NCBI RefSeq assembly: GCF_014648995.1
Contig: NZ_BMSE01000015.1
Location: 1-64,000, forward strand
Direction: 5' to 3'
Origin: Streptomyces massasporeus
Lineage (GTDB): Bacteria > Actinomycetota > Actinomycetes > Streptomycetales > Streptomycetaceae
Length of the DNA stretch: 64,000 bases
In this document: positions 7,996 to 16,379 of the stretch, piece after piece
Layout of the letters: each line of letters opens with the position of its first letter
How positions within the stretch are numbered: the first letter of the stretch is position 1
Program-made: the position numbers and the translations under genes
Notes under the pieces: model-generated
Database searches by the model: none
Seen by the model: only the letters and a program-made list of their open reading frames with translations
What the model was told of the DNA's origin: nothing

Positions 7996-8643
7996 ATGAA
8001 GGGCATGACAACACCCTCCTCGAAGGCCGGTACCAAGGGGGTCCCCAGGGCCGCCCGCGAACGACAGGTCCTGGCGGTGGCCACCGAGGAGTTCGGCCGC
8101 CGTGGCTACGAGGCCACCACCGTGGCCTCCGTCGCCACCCGGGTCGGCGTCACCAAACCCCTGCTCCACCACTACTTCGGCAGCAAGCAGGACCTTTACC
8201 TCGCCTGCCTGAACCCCGTGGGCGACCGTCTCCTGCACGCCATCCGCACCGCCATGGCCGAACCCGCCTCCGCGTCCCGACCCACCGCCCTGCGTGTGCT
8301 GCACGCCCTGTTCACCGCGCTCGACGGGCAGCGCGAGGCGTGGTTCGTCCTCTACGACGCCACGCTGCCGCCCGACAGCGACGCCGCCCACCGCGCGGCG
8401 TACTACCGCCGCGCCATCGACGACCTCGCCGCGACCGGCACCGCCGACCTCCTGCGGACGGCCGGATCCGGCGACCCGCTGGACGCGGACGCCCTCACCT
8501 ACGCGTGGCGCGGTCTGTGCACCGCACTGGTCCGCTGGTGGGTCAACCACCCCGACCAGTCGCCCGAAGCCATGACACAGCGCTGTGCGCGACTCTTCGC
8601 GGCCGGCCGCACCCTCCTCGCCACCGACGACGAGATCGCCTGA
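7996..8643 (+). CDS. TetR family transcriptional regulator
   Basis: A 215-aa TetR repressor: N-terminal helix-turn-helix with TTVASVATRVGVTKPLLHHY (residues about 42-61) followed by FGSKQDLYLAC, then an all-helical ligand domain rich in Trp/Tyr. It is transcribed away from the FAD oxidase gene and the start codon directly abuts a perfect 29-bp operator, which suggests a leaderless message and autorepression. An in-frame ATG at 8005 is the alternative start, but the GAAGGG before it is too close. The inducing ligand is unknown; a lipid or aldehyde linked to the oxidase is a guess. Confidence 0.9.
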   Translation: MKGMTTPSSKAGTKGVPRAARERQVLAVATEEFGRRGYEATTVASVATRVGVTKPLLHHYFGSKQDLYLACLNPVGDRLLHAIRTAMAEPASASRPTALRVLHALFTALDGQREAWFVLYDATLPPDSDAAHRAAYYRRAIDDLAATGTADLLRTAGSGDPLDADALTYAWRGLCTALVRWWVNHPDQSPEAMTQRCARLFAAGRTLLATDDEIA

Positions 8644-8673
8644 GCGGCCGGCCGAACCGCCCTCGCCGGGCAC

Positions 8674-10008
8674 CTACTTGCGGTCGCGCAGAAAGGCGGG
8701 GATCTCGTCGCGGGTCGGATGGTTCGGCAGGGGCGCCGGCTTGTCCCGGAGGAACGCGGTGACGACGGCGGCGGCACGGTCGTTGTTGTCGTCCAGGCCG
8801 TTCCACATGTGGTGTCCGACGCCGGGCATGACCTGCGTCCGCCGGACGGCGGGGTCGTGGGCGAGGATCTCGGTCGCCCATCGACGGACCTGCGAGGAGC
8901 ACTCGGCGATCATCAGCATCGCCGGGACCCGGGACTGCCCCAGTCGCCGTGCGATGGAGGGCGAGTCCTTGATCGTCTGCTGGACGCGGAGGCTGGCGGC
9001 GGGACTGAAGGAGAAGGTGCGCGCTGTGTCCTCGGTGGGAATGCGGTGTGCGTCGCGCGCGCAGTAGGCGGAGGCCGTGTCGCTGCCGAGATCCGCGGCG
9101 GTGAAGGCGTTGTCGCCCTCGGCCTGTCCGATCAACCCGGTGTCAGGGGTGAGGAGTCCGAGCCGCATGAGGCCGAATGCCACGGCGTACCGGGGGACAT
9201 GGGTCGATCGCGGTCCGGTCACGGCCGGTGCGAGACCCCGGGCGGACTTGCGTCCCTTTGGTCCGGCCATGCGTGCGGTAGGGCCGTCCATGGGGCCGGG
9301 GTCGGCGATGATCGCCCGGTGCAGGCGTGCGGCGACGCCCGGATCGGCCAGGGCCCGGGTGAGCACGACCCCGCCCGAGGAGAATCCGAGAACGTCGGCC
9401 TTGCCCTTGCCCAGGCGGTCGACGAAGGCCGCCAGGTCACGGACCGACCTGGAGATCGTGTACTGGCCCATGGGGAGCAGGTCGCTTCGCCCGGCGCCGG
9501 CCGGCTCGTAGGCGTAGACGTCGTGGCCCTGGCGTGCCAGGAGTTGCAGGAAGCGGTGGTCGAGCACCGAGATGCCGCGGACCGGCCCGCCGTTGAGGTA
9601 CACGAGCGGGACGGGATGCCGGGGGCCCCGGTCGGCGGGCGGGTAGTGGTACACAGCGACCCTGCTGCCTGTCGCGAGACTCCAGTGCTGTGTCGCCACG
9701 AACGGCAGGGCCGGCGGGGGCTGCCGGGTCGTCGCCACGGTCGGGACGCAGACCGTGGCCGTCAGCGCCGCCGCGACGACCACCGGCACGAACGGCACGA
9801 GCCGCGCCGGCCAACCGCGGCGCCGCGCCCGCCACATCGCGAGGGCGGCCCCGACGGCAACGGTCGTCGACCATGCCGCAAGCCCTGAACCCGCCCCGTC
9901 TGTCAGGGCGATCAGCCCGACGAAGGCGACGACCAGGGCCACGACGCCGGCCAAGGCCAGAGCTAAGCGCCCGGCGACGCGGGCGAGACGTATGACGGAT
10001 ATGGGCAT
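8674..10008 (-). CDS. Membrane-anchored alpha/beta hydrolase
   Basis: A 444-aa protein with three hydrophobic N-terminal segments (residues about 12-35, 43-57 and 72-92) followed by an alpha/beta-hydrolase domain. The nucleophile elbow is GFSSGG, the oxyanion region YLNGGPVRG, and the likely catalytic His is in PGVGHHMWNG. The hydrolase domain is therefore predicted on one membrane face, probably outside. A TetR gene is divergent across a 68-bp gap that contains an interrupted palindrome. Substrate unknown; peptidase S33-like or lipase-like roles are equally possible. Confidence 0.8.
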   Translation of the reverse strand: MPISVIRLARVAGRLALALAGVVALVVAFVGLIALTDGAGSGLAAWSTTVAVGAALAMWRARRRGWPARLVPFVPVVVAAALTATVCVPTVATTRQPPPALPFVATQHWSLATGSRVAVYHYPPADRGPRHPVPLVYLNGGPVRGISVLDHRFLQLLARQGHDVYAYEPAGAGRSDLLPMGQYTISRSVRDLAAFVDRLGKGKADVLGFSSGGVVLTRALADPGVAARLHRAIIADPGPMDGPTARMAGPKGRKSARGLAPAVTGPRSTHVPRYAVAFGLMRLGLLTPDTGLIGQAEGDNAFTAADLGSDTASAYCARDAHRIPTEDTARTFSFSPAASLRVQQTIKDSPSIARRLGQSRVPAMLMIAECSSQVRRWATEILAHDPAVRRTQVMPGVGHHMWNGLDDNNDRAAAVVTAFLRDKPAPLPNHPTRDEIPAFLRDRK

Positions 10009-10028
10009 GGCAGACCTCCGACGGCTTC

Positions 10029-10054
10029 ATAACGCTGTTTCAAAACGACGTTAT
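10029..10054. promoter_or_regulatory. Putative TetR operator
   Basis: Interrupted 26-bp palindrome with outer arms ATAACG (10029-10034) / CGTTAT (10049-10054) and inner arms GTTT / AAAC, lying in the 68-bp gap between the divergent hydrolase and TetR genes. Confidence 0.6.
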
Positions 10055-10076
10055 CAGAGGCGGTAGGCTGTCGGTC

Positions 10077-10694
10077 GTGGGTAGGCCGAGAACGAACGAC
10101 GAGGCAGTCAAAGAGCGGCTCGTGGTGTGCGCGACCGAGATGCTCGCGACGGGTCCCCGGGAGTCGGTGACGGTCCGTGCCGTGGCCGCCGCCGCCGAGA
10201 CGTCGACAACGGCGGTGTACTCCCTGTTCGGTGGCAAGGACGGGTTGATCGGTGCGGTGCGGGACAGAGCCGTCGCCGGACTGTTCCAGGACGTGTCGGC
10301 GGTGCCGGCGTCCGAGGACCCGCTGGCCGATCTCTACGCGCTGGCCGTCGCCTACCGCCGCTGGGGGCGAGGCCACAGTCACCTGTACACGGTGCTGTTC
10401 GGCGGTGTGCAGTCCTTCGACCCGTCGGGGGAGGTCGGCGTCGACGACCCGATCCGCCCGCTCCTGACGGCGATCGACCGCGCCGTGACGGAGTCCGTCC
10501 TCGCCGGTGAAGCGACGTCGATCGCCCTGTCGATGTGGGCGGCCATGCACGGACTCGTGACGCTCGAACTGGCCGGGGCCCTCGACGCGGCCACCGCGGA
10601 TTCCGCGTTCAGGTCGACGATGCACGCCGTCCTGCGCGGATGGACGACCCCCGCGGTGTTCAGCGGCCTTCGCAGGGCCGAAGCCGCGTCATGA
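10077..10694 (+). CDS. TetR family transcriptional regulator
   Basis: A 205-aa TetR protein starting MGRPRTNDEAV from a GTG codon. The DNA-binding segment is TVRAVAAAAETSTTAVYSLF (residues about 32-51) with GGKDGLIGAVRD following. The C-terminal helical domain resembles the TetR_C_33/WHG type (MHGLVTLELAGAL). It lies head-to-head with a membrane-anchored alpha/beta hydrolase gene and an interrupted palindrome is present between them, so local repression of both is likely. No Shine-Dalgarno sequence is obvious. Confidence 0.88.
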   Translation: MGRPRTNDEAVKERLVVCATEMLATGPRESVTVRAVAAAAETSTTAVYSLFGGKDGLIGAVRDRAVAGLFQDVSAVPASEDPLADLYALAVAYRRWGRGHSHLYTVLFGGVQSFDPSGEVGVDDPIRPLLTAIDRAVTESVLAGEATSIALSMWAAMHGLVTLELAGALDAATADSAFRSTMHAVLRGWTTPAVFSGLRRAEAAS

Positions 10695-10736
10695 CGCGGC
10701 GGACGCACGCGCGCCCGTGCCTGATGTTCGGTGCCG

Positions 10737-11369
10737 TCAGGCGGTGCGGCGGATCAGGAGTACGTGGTCGGTGACTTCGGCGGTGCTCCCGTCCGGGCCG
10801 GTCGCGATCCGGCGGGGTGCGTCGGCCCGCTCGACCGTCCAGGTCGCCGGGTTCAGATCGATGCCGGCGGCGACCTCCAGCGGGCTCGGGTACCGGAGGT
10901 CGGGATCCTGGTTCCACGACCATGGCGCGGTCGAGCCGTGGTCGACGACCAGCAACCGTCCGTCGGGCCGCAGCGCATGAGCGGCCGTTCGCAGGACGGT
11001 CGAGCGGTCCAGACCGAAGGGGGTGTGCAGGAAGTGGGCGCACACCAGGTCGAACGCGCCGGACGGGAAGGACTCCTGCACGTCGTGCCGCTCCGCGAGG
11101 ACTCGGTCGGCCAGGGCGTGGGCGCGAGCGAGGGCGGTCAGCCGCTCGACCGCCACCGCCGAGATGTCGACCGCGGTGACACGCCACCCCTGCCCGGCGA
11201 GCCACAACGCGTCGCCGCCCTCGCCGCATCCGAGGTCCAGCGCCTCACCGGGTGACAGGCCGAGCCCCGTCACCGCCTCGGTGAGGCGAGCGTTGGGGCG
11301 GGGGCCGTCGGCCGCGGGGCGGCCCGCGTAGACGTCGTCCCAGAACGTGACCGCATCGGTGCTGCTCAT
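10737..11369 (-). CDS. Class I SAM-dependent methyltransferase
   Basis: A 210-aa Rossmann-fold methyltransferase. Motif I is LDLGCGEGGDALWLA (about residue 45), the acidic ribose-binding residue is in VTAVDIS, and motif IV-like FDLVCAHFLHTPFG follows. The start at 11369 is chosen because GGAGG lies 4 nt upstream; the frame is open for 19 codons more. The family includes small-molecule and thiopurine/tellurite-type methyltransferases (FWDDVYAGRP opening). Substrate unknown. The gene is alone; its start is followed upstream by a strong hairpin at 11477-11509. Confidence 0.85.
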   Translation of the reverse strand: MSSTDAVTFWDDVYAGRPAADGPRPNARLTEAVTGLGLSPGEALDLGCGEGGDALWLAGQGWRVTAVDISAVAVERLTALARAHALADRVLAERHDVQESFPSGAFDLVCAHFLHTPFGLDRSTVLRTAAHALRPDGRLLVVDHGSTAPWSWNQDPDLRYPSPLEVAAGIDLNPATWTVERADAPRRIATGPDGSTAEVTDHVLLIRRTA

Positions 11370-11476
11370 CAGGCCTCCATGTGTCGGTGTGCCCTCAGTC
11401 TTGCCAGGACCCGTACGGCTCGGCACGGGATGTTGCGGTTACGGCAAAAGGTCTCCGCGGTCGAGCAACGGCTGCG

Positions 11477-11509
11477 CCCCCGGCCGACGGGATGTCCGTC
11501 GGCCGGGGG
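11477..11509 (-). terminator. Strong intrinsic hairpin
   Basis: Perfect 14-bp GC stem, CCCCCGGCCGACGG (11477-11490) with its complement at 11496-11509, and a 5-nt loop. It lies between the secreted DUF4232-like gene (ending at 11660) and the methyltransferase gene, so it most likely terminates the former. No U tract, as is usual for Streptomyces. Confidence 0.7.
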
Positions 11510-11516
11510 GCGTGAC

Positions 11517-11660
11517 CGTCATCGGGGGAGGGGGCGTGGTGCCGCCCCCCCCGGCTCCTCGGTGCTACGGCCGCCATGGGGGGAGGTGCTGTGATGCCGC
11601 CCCGCCCCTCGGTGGTACCGCCGTCATCGGGCTCGGTGCGCGATGCCCGGCGCGGGGCGT
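11517..11660. repeat. Degenerate 50-55 bp tandem repeat, intergenic
   Basis: Three diverged units begin at 11517, 11572 and 11622. Each starts CG(T/C)CAT(C)GGG and continues through a G-run, a GATGCCG-like word, a C-run and CTCGGTG(G/C)TAC. The last unit runs into the 3' end of the secreted-protein gene. Non-coding. Confidence 0.55.
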
Positions 11661-12187
11661 CAGTTCGCGAAGGGGACGGCGTCGGCGGGGTCGGCGTGCC
11701 AGTTCGTGGCGACGGGCCGGTCGACCGTGGCGGTGTCGGGGAGGGCCAGGGTGACGGCGTTGGTCTCGTCGCCCGCGACGGACAGGTGGAGGAAGTCGAA
11801 CTCCTTACCGAAGTCGTTGTTCGTGGTCTTGGGGTTGATGCCGGCGTAGGCGGCGGTGGAGCCGGACAGGGTGACCCTGTCACTGACCGCGTGCTCGGCG
11901 GGCGCCACCTCGGTGTCGGCGGAGGAGCCGAAGGACGCGGAGGGGAAGACGCCCTCCAGGTAGCAGGTGACGCCGGACTTGGCCTTGGCCGTGACGAGGT
12001 AGTAGCCGCCCGCCTGCGTCTTCAGAGTGACCTTGAAGCTCAGGTCCTTGGTTGCGCAGGCCCGCACGGTGGCGCTTCGGCTGTCGGCCGTGGCCGTGGC
12101 CGTGCCGGCCGCGGTGGCGGTGACGGCCACCGCCGCGACTGCGGCGAGGGCGAGGCGGGCGGAGGGGGCGGCAAAGCGCGAACGCAT
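11660..12187 (-). CDS. Secreted DUF4232-like protein
   Basis: A 175-aa secreted protein. A Sec signal peptide (MRSRFAAPSARLALAAVAAV then an Ala/Thr-rich cleavage region ending near ATADS) precedes a beta-rich domain with two Cys (RACATKD, VTCYLEG), matching the DUF4232 family of small actinobacterial exported proteins. Start 12187 is preferred because GGAG lies 6 nt upstream; ATG 12199 is in frame. The 210 nt between this gene and the next upstream gene show no other feature. Function unknown. Confidence 0.8.
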   Translation of the reverse strand: MRSRFAAPSARLALAAVAAVAVTATAAGTATATADSRSATVRACATKDLSFKVTLKTQAGGYYLVTAKAKSGVTCYLEGVFPSASFGSSADTEVAPAEHAVSDRVTLSGSTAAYAGINPKTTNNDFGKEFDFLHLSVAGDETNAVTLALPDTATVDRPVATNWHADPADAVPFAN

Positions 12188-12398
12188 CGAGATCTCCATG
12201 CTGCGAAGTGGACTGTCCAGCGAGCTGCTTGGACGACCTCAGCCTCTTCCGCGATCTGTCCCACCCGCTACACAAGGCGGTCACTTCGGGACGCCGGAAC
12301 GCTGAAACGGGTGCTGACCAGCACAGACACGGACTGCCTGGAACGGCATGCCGGGATGCGGAGTGCGTACGGGGTCGGGTCGGCGCCCGTTCGGCAGC

Positions 12399-13838
12399 TC
12401 AGGGCGCGATGCCCACCGAGGGCAGCCGGCTCCACATCTTCTCCTGGTGGGCCGAGAGGGCCGGCCAGTCCAGACCGTCGGGGCGCGGGTTCACGCGTGT
12501 GGCGTACGGAGCGGGCGTGAAGGCCGGCTTGTAGAAACAACCCGTGCCGTACGAGGAGTCGAACGTGGGGCAGGAGGACGCGATCGAGGCCGGGGTGGGC
12601 TTCTTCCCGCTGCGGACCCAAGCGTCCAGTGACGAGATCGAATTGGCGTACTCGGACGTGCTCAGCCCGCTGTGCTCGTGCTCGTCGGTGAAGGTCTGCA
12701 CGAGGTGCTTGTCGCGTTTGGCGCCGCGCAGGCCGGCCCGGTAGGCGGCCTCGTGCTCGACGAACGCCGTCGGATCGTCGATCGCGTGGAGGGTGAGGAC
12801 GGGGATCGAGACCCTCCCGGTGATGTCGCTGTCGTAGGAGAGGTCCCGCACCGCCGTGGGGTCCCCGGAGAAGCGCTCGACGCCCGCGTTGAGAGCGGCG
12901 TCGTCATGGGAGCCGGAGTAGACGACCCCCTTGTTGGAGAAGGGGTTCCGCCCGCCCAGCCGGTTGTGCACGATGTCGCGGAACGTGAACGTGGCGAACC
13001 TGAGGTGCGATTCAAGAGTCCGTTCCGGGATTTTGGTGACGGCGAGGATGTCGTCGAGGTTGCGCTGTTGCAGGGCGGTGCGCTCCTCGGGCGGGGACGA
13101 GAAGCCGGTGCACTCCTGGAGCCGGGCGCGCAGGCCGGTCGTCGTCATCGTCGAACCCGCGCGCAGCCCCATCCACAACGGATACTGCGCCTCGGACGCC
13201 CGCGGGTGGTTCCGGCAGTAGTACTGATAGACCACGCGCAGGTCCACCCGGTAGTCGTAGCCGCGGGAGCCGCCGCCGAGGACGCCGTTGGTGAGCAGCG
13301 CGCCGTCGTACGGGCCGTGCTTCTCGGAGCCGTAGATCTCGATGGTCTTCGCGGCGACGTTTCCGCCCCACGACTGGCCGTGGATGTACGTCCGCTTCGG
13401 CTTGTGGAACTGCTTGACGAAGAGGCGGCGCAGGCTCTCCGTGTCGGCCGCGGCCATCCTGGTTCCGCAGCCGCCGCGGCGATAGGAGGAGCCGGCCCAC
13501 GCGTAACCCTGCTCCACCATGACCGACCAGCGTTCCAGGTCGCCGATGCTGCGCTCGGGATCGGATTCCTCGCCCAGGTCCGGTCCGCCGTGTGCGTGCA
13601 CGACCAGAGAGCCGTTCCACTTCTCGGGAACGGCGATCGCGTAGTAGGCGCCGTCTGCGCTCTGCCCGGTGTAACAGGTCGCCGAGTCCTCGAGGCTCGC
13701 CGGACACTCGGCGGGCGCCGGCTCCTGGGCAGCCGCGGCAGGCGCGGAAAGTACGGATACGGCAAGGCCGGCGGCAACGACGGCGGGAAACACGGACCTG
13801 AGGCGTCCGTTCCGGGAAGGTCTCGGCGGCACTCTCAT
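12399..13838 (-). CDS. Secreted alpha/beta hydrolase (peptidase-like)
   Basis: A 479-aa exported protein. A twin-Arg-free Sec signal peptide (residues 1-37, ending APAAAAQE) is followed by an alpha/beta-hydrolase domain with nucleophile motif GQSWGG (about residue 155), an oxyanion strand VVHAHGGPDLGEE, an acidic triad candidate in LHAIDDPTAF and His in DEHEHSGLS. Several Cys pairs (CPASLEDSATC, SSCPTFDSSYGTGC) fit an extracellular protein. It resembles secreted tripeptidyl-aminopeptidase or feruloyl-esterase-like hydrolases, but the substrate cannot be fixed. Monocistronic. Confidence 0.8.
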   Translation of the reverse strand: MRVPPRPSRNGRLRSVFPAVVAAGLAVSVLSAPAAAAQEPAPAECPASLEDSATCYTGQSADGAYYAIAVPEKWNGSLVVHAHGGPDLGEESDPERSIGDLERWSVMVEQGYAWAGSSYRRGGCGTRMAAADTESLRRLFVKQFHKPKRTYIHGQSWGGNVAAKTIEIYGSEKHGPYDGALLTNGVLGGGSRGYDYRVDLRVVYQYYCRNHPRASEAQYPLWMGLRAGSTMTTTGLRARLQECTGFSSPPEERTALQQRNLDDILAVTKIPERTLESHLRFATFTFRDIVHNRLGGRNPFSNKGVVYSGSHDDAALNAGVERFSGDPTAVRDLSYDSDITGRVSIPVLTLHAIDDPTAFVEHEAAYRAGLRGAKRDKHLVQTFTDEHEHSGLSTSEYANSISSLDAWVRSGKKPTPASIASSCPTFDSSYGTGCFYKPAFTPAPYATRVNPRPDGLDWPALSAHQEKMWSRLPSVGIAP

Positions 13839-14041
13839 CCGGCGCTCTCCTTGTTCCTCCTGGCGCGTCCCTCACGCGGAGGGCTCGATGCTAGGGGCGC
13901 CTCCGCAAGCAACTGAATGCCGCCGCAATTGAATTCATATTGGTCGAGGGGGCGTGCTCGGCGATCCCGGAACAAGCCCTGGCCGGCTCGCAGCCCGCAT
14001 CGGGCGACCGCGCTGACTGCGGGCCTCAGGGCCAGGTGTGG

Positions 14042-15205
14042 TCACCGACCAGCGGCCAGCACTGCCGCGAGGCCTTCTCGCAGATCCTTGACGAAGTACT
14101 CGGGAACCTCCAGCGACGGGAAATGTCCCCCGGATTCGGGTGACCCCCATCGGACGATCTGTCGGTATCGCTCCTGTGCCCAAGCGCGTGGACACTTCTC
14201 GACGTCGCGGGGATACATGGTGATTGCCGACGGGACGTCGACCCGGAGTTCGGGATCGAGCGAGTTGTGGCTTTCGTAGTAGATGCGGGCCGCCGACGCG
14301 CCGGTCCGCGTCAGCCAGTACAGGGTGACGTCGTCGAGAACACGGTCCCTGGAAAGGGTCTCGAACGGGCTGTCCTCCGTGTCCGACCACTCGGCGAACT
14401 TGTCGAGGAGCCAGGCGAGAAGACCGACCGGTGAGTCGACGAGCGAGTAGCCGATGGTCTGCGGTCGCGTCGCCTGCTGTTTCGCGTACGCGGCGCGATG
14501 GCGCCAGAAGTCGCGGGTCTCCTCGGCCCATGTGCGCTCGACCGCTGTCAGCCCGTCCATCGTCAATCCGGGCGGTCCCTCCGCGAACGTCGTGTGGATG
14601 CCGAGAACGTGCGCCGGGAACCTGCCGCCGAGAACCGTCGTGATATTGCCTCCCCAGTCGCCGCCGTGGGCTGCGAACGTGTCGTAGCCGAGCCTTCCCA
14701 TGAGTTCCACCCATGCGGCCGCGATCTTTTCCGTTCCCCACCCGGTGGTGGCGGGCTTGTCGCTGTAACCGAAGCCCGGCAGCGAGGGAACCACGACGTG
14801 GAACGCCGGGGCATCTGGGTCTTTCGGATCCGCCAGCTCGTCCACTACATCGACGAATTCGGCAATGCTGCCCGGCCAGCCGTGCGTCAAGATCACAGGA
14901 GTGGCATCCGCGCGCGCGGATCGGCGGTGCAGGAAGTGGATTCCCAGATCATCGATGGTCGTGCGGAACTGGCCGATGTCATTGAGGCGTTCCTCGAACG
15001 CCCGCCAGTCGTAGCCGGTGCGCCAGTAGTGCACGACGTCGACGAGGTCGTCGAGCGGAACGCCCTGTTCCCATCGGGGAGGACCGCACGCGGGGCGACG
15101 GACCGTCTCGGGCTCCGGTAGTCGCGCCGCGGTCAGCCGCGCGCGCAGATCGTCGAGATCGGCGTCGGATGCGTGGGTTTCGCATGCGTGCACGTCGCCG
15201 GGCAT
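14042..15205 (-). CDS. Epoxide hydrolase
   Basis: A 387-aa alpha/beta hydrolase of the microsomal (EPHX1-like) epoxide hydrolase family, length typical for it. The EHN N-terminal domain (DLDDLRARLTAARLPEPE and WRTGYDWRAFEERLN) precedes HGWPGSIAEF, the nucleophile motif GGDWGG (Asp), and the C-terminal segment with Glu/His (ESGGHFPSLEVPE). It would convert an epoxide to a diol in the cytoplasm. Divergent from a CGNR regulator gene. The intergenic region carries two copies of an AACC...GGTT repeat, one overlapping a predicted -10 element for this gene. Confidence 0.9.
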   Translation of the reverse strand: MPGDVHACETHASDADLDDLRARLTAARLPEPETVRRPACGPPRWEQGVPLDDLVDVVHYWRTGYDWRAFEERLNDIGQFRTTIDDLGIHFLHRRSARADATPVILTHGWPGSIAEFVDVVDELADPKDPDAPAFHVVVPSLPGFGYSDKPATTGWGTEKIAAAWVELMGRLGYDTFAAHGGDWGGNITTVLGGRFPAHVLGIHTTFAEGPPGLTMDGLTAVERTWAEETRDFWRHRAAYAKQQATRPQTIGYSLVDSPVGLLAWLLDKFAEWSDTEDSPFETLSRDRVLDDVTLYWLTRTGASAARIYYESHNSLDPELRVDVPSAITMYPRDVEKCPRAWAQERYRQIVRWGSPESGGHFPSLEVPEYFVKDLREGLAAVLAAGR

Positions 15206-15245
15206 GGGACCTCCTGGTCGTCGTGGGACCGGCTCGGACCTGCTG

Positions 15246-15266
15246 AGAACCGTCTAAGGTGGTTCT
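15246..15266. promoter_or_regulatory. Repeat 1 / operator of the epoxide hydrolase promoter
   Basis: AGAACC (15246-15251) and GGTTCT (15261-15266) form an inverted repeat around GTCTAAGGT. The same element, slightly diverged, recurs at 15290-15308. Confidence 0.55.
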
Positions 15267-15291
15267 AGCATGTCTCGATGTCGGCCTGCAA
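15262..15291 (-). promoter_or_regulatory. Predicted -35/-10 promoter of epoxide hydrolase
   Basis: On the minus strand TTGCAG (15291-15286) and TAGAAC (15267-15262) are separated by 18 nt, a good match to the vegetative consensus. Repeat 1 overlaps the -10 hexamer, as expected for repression. Confidence 0.5.
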
Positions 15292-15308
15292 CCGGCTAAG
15301 GTGGTTCC
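15290..15308. promoter_or_regulatory. Repeat 2, abutting the CGNR gene start
   Basis: AACCGGCTAAGGTGGTTCC shares 16 of 19 positions with repeat 1 and ends directly before the ATG at 15309. The TAAGGT inside it (15297-15302) is correctly placed to be the -10 box of a leaderless transcript. Confidence 0.55.
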
Positions 15309-15866
15309 ATGCATGATCGGTTCCCTGACTTCCGCCTCGGCAAGGTGCTGGCGACCAGCTTCACGGCGACCTTGACCGAGCGTCGCGGAGACCCTGTGGA
15401 ACGTATTCCGGTGCCTCGACGACTCGTCGACTGGCTGGCGGTGAGCGGCCTCGCCGTGCAGTCCTGCACCACCGCCCAGCTCGAACTGGCCAGGGAACTC
15501 AGGGAATCAATTCACGCCGTCCTGACAGCGACCGCGAGCCAGGAAGATCTCCCTGCATCTGCGGTACAGGTCATCAACGCCTGCAGCGCTCAGGGTCGGG
15601 CCGCGGCCATCCTGACGCCCGAGGGCAATCGGCAATGGCGACTCAGCTCGCCTTCCTGCGTGGAGGATGCCCTGGGTGTCATCGCCGCCGACGCGATCAG
15701 CATCGTCGCGGGCGAACGCGACGGAAAATTGGCCTTGTGCGCATCGCCAACCTGCCGAGCGGCCTTTTTCGACACCAGCCAAAGTCGTTCCCGCAAATGG
15801 TGTGAAATGAACACGTGCGGGAATCGCCAGAAGAAGGCGCGCTTCAACGCCAACAAGCGCCCCTGA
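15309..15866 (+). CDS. ABATE/CGNR zinc-finger transcriptional regulator
   Basis: A 185-aa regulator. The N-terminal ABATE domain starts MHDRFPDFRLGKVLATSFTA. The C-terminal zinc finger has Cys in LCASPTC and the signature CEMNTCGNRQK. These proteins are putative stress-responsive DNA-binding regulators in actinobacteria. The start codon directly abuts a 19-bp repeat with a -10-like TAAGGT, so translation is probably leaderless. Divergent orientation and shared repeats link it to the epoxide hydrolase gene. Confidence 0.88.
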   Translation: MHDRFPDFRLGKVLATSFTATLTERRGDPVERIPVPRRLVDWLAVSGLAVQSCTTAQLELARELRESIHAVLTATASQEDLPASAVQVINACSAQGRAAAILTPEGNRQWRLSSPSCVEDALGVIAADAISIVAGERDGKLALCASPTCRAAFFDTSQSRSRKWCEMNTCGNRQKKARFNANKRP

Positions 15867-15904
15867 CGGCTCCCGGAGCCGTGGCTTGATCAGGCTCGCT
15901 CAGA

Positions 15905-16302
15905 TCATCGTTCTGGGACTCGGTCCCGCTGACTCATCGCGGTGACGAGGGTGGAGGAGATGTGAGCCAGGTCGGGGTCGGCGGCCAGTTCGCGGTTCAT
16001 GCGGGCCATGGGCATTTCGTGGTCCAGGTCGTGAACGCCGCAACTCCGCGGACGACGACGTCGATTCCGGCTCCGTGGCAGTAGTCGACCAGGGCGGTGT
16101 GGGAGTCGACCGTGACGTTGCTCAGACCGGTTGCCGCGGCGCGGAGCCGGTCCAGCCGTTCCGTGATGGGCAAGCGACCGGTCTTGTTCGCATGGAACAT
16201 CACGCACACGACGACCTCGTCGAACAGGAGGGCAGCGCGCCGCAATACGTCCTGGTGCCCTTGAGTGACAGGGTCGAAGGATCCTGGGAAGAGGGCCCGC
16301 AT
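15905..16302 (-). pseudogene. coaD: Frameshifted phosphopantetheine adenylyltransferase remnant
   Basis: Reading from 16302: MRALFPGSFDPVTQGHQDVL matches the N-terminus of CoaD, including the TxGH nucleotidyltransferase motif, and the match continues through GIDVVVRGV. Near 16043 the frame shifts by one base; the next frame continues with VHDLDHEMPMARMNREL, the conserved CoaD segment, and ends at ISSTLVTAMSQ. About a dozen residues normally present before the ISSS motif, and the usual C-terminus, are also missing. CoaD is essential for coenzyme A synthesis, so a working copy must exist elsewhere. The remnant starts 78 nt from the transposase stop. Confidence 0.8.
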
Positions 16303-16379
16303 GATCGGAAAGGCCAGCGGCGGCCTCCTGTGGTGAAGTGCCAGGGCGGCCAACCGCCGGGATGGATCCGTGAGGTCTT

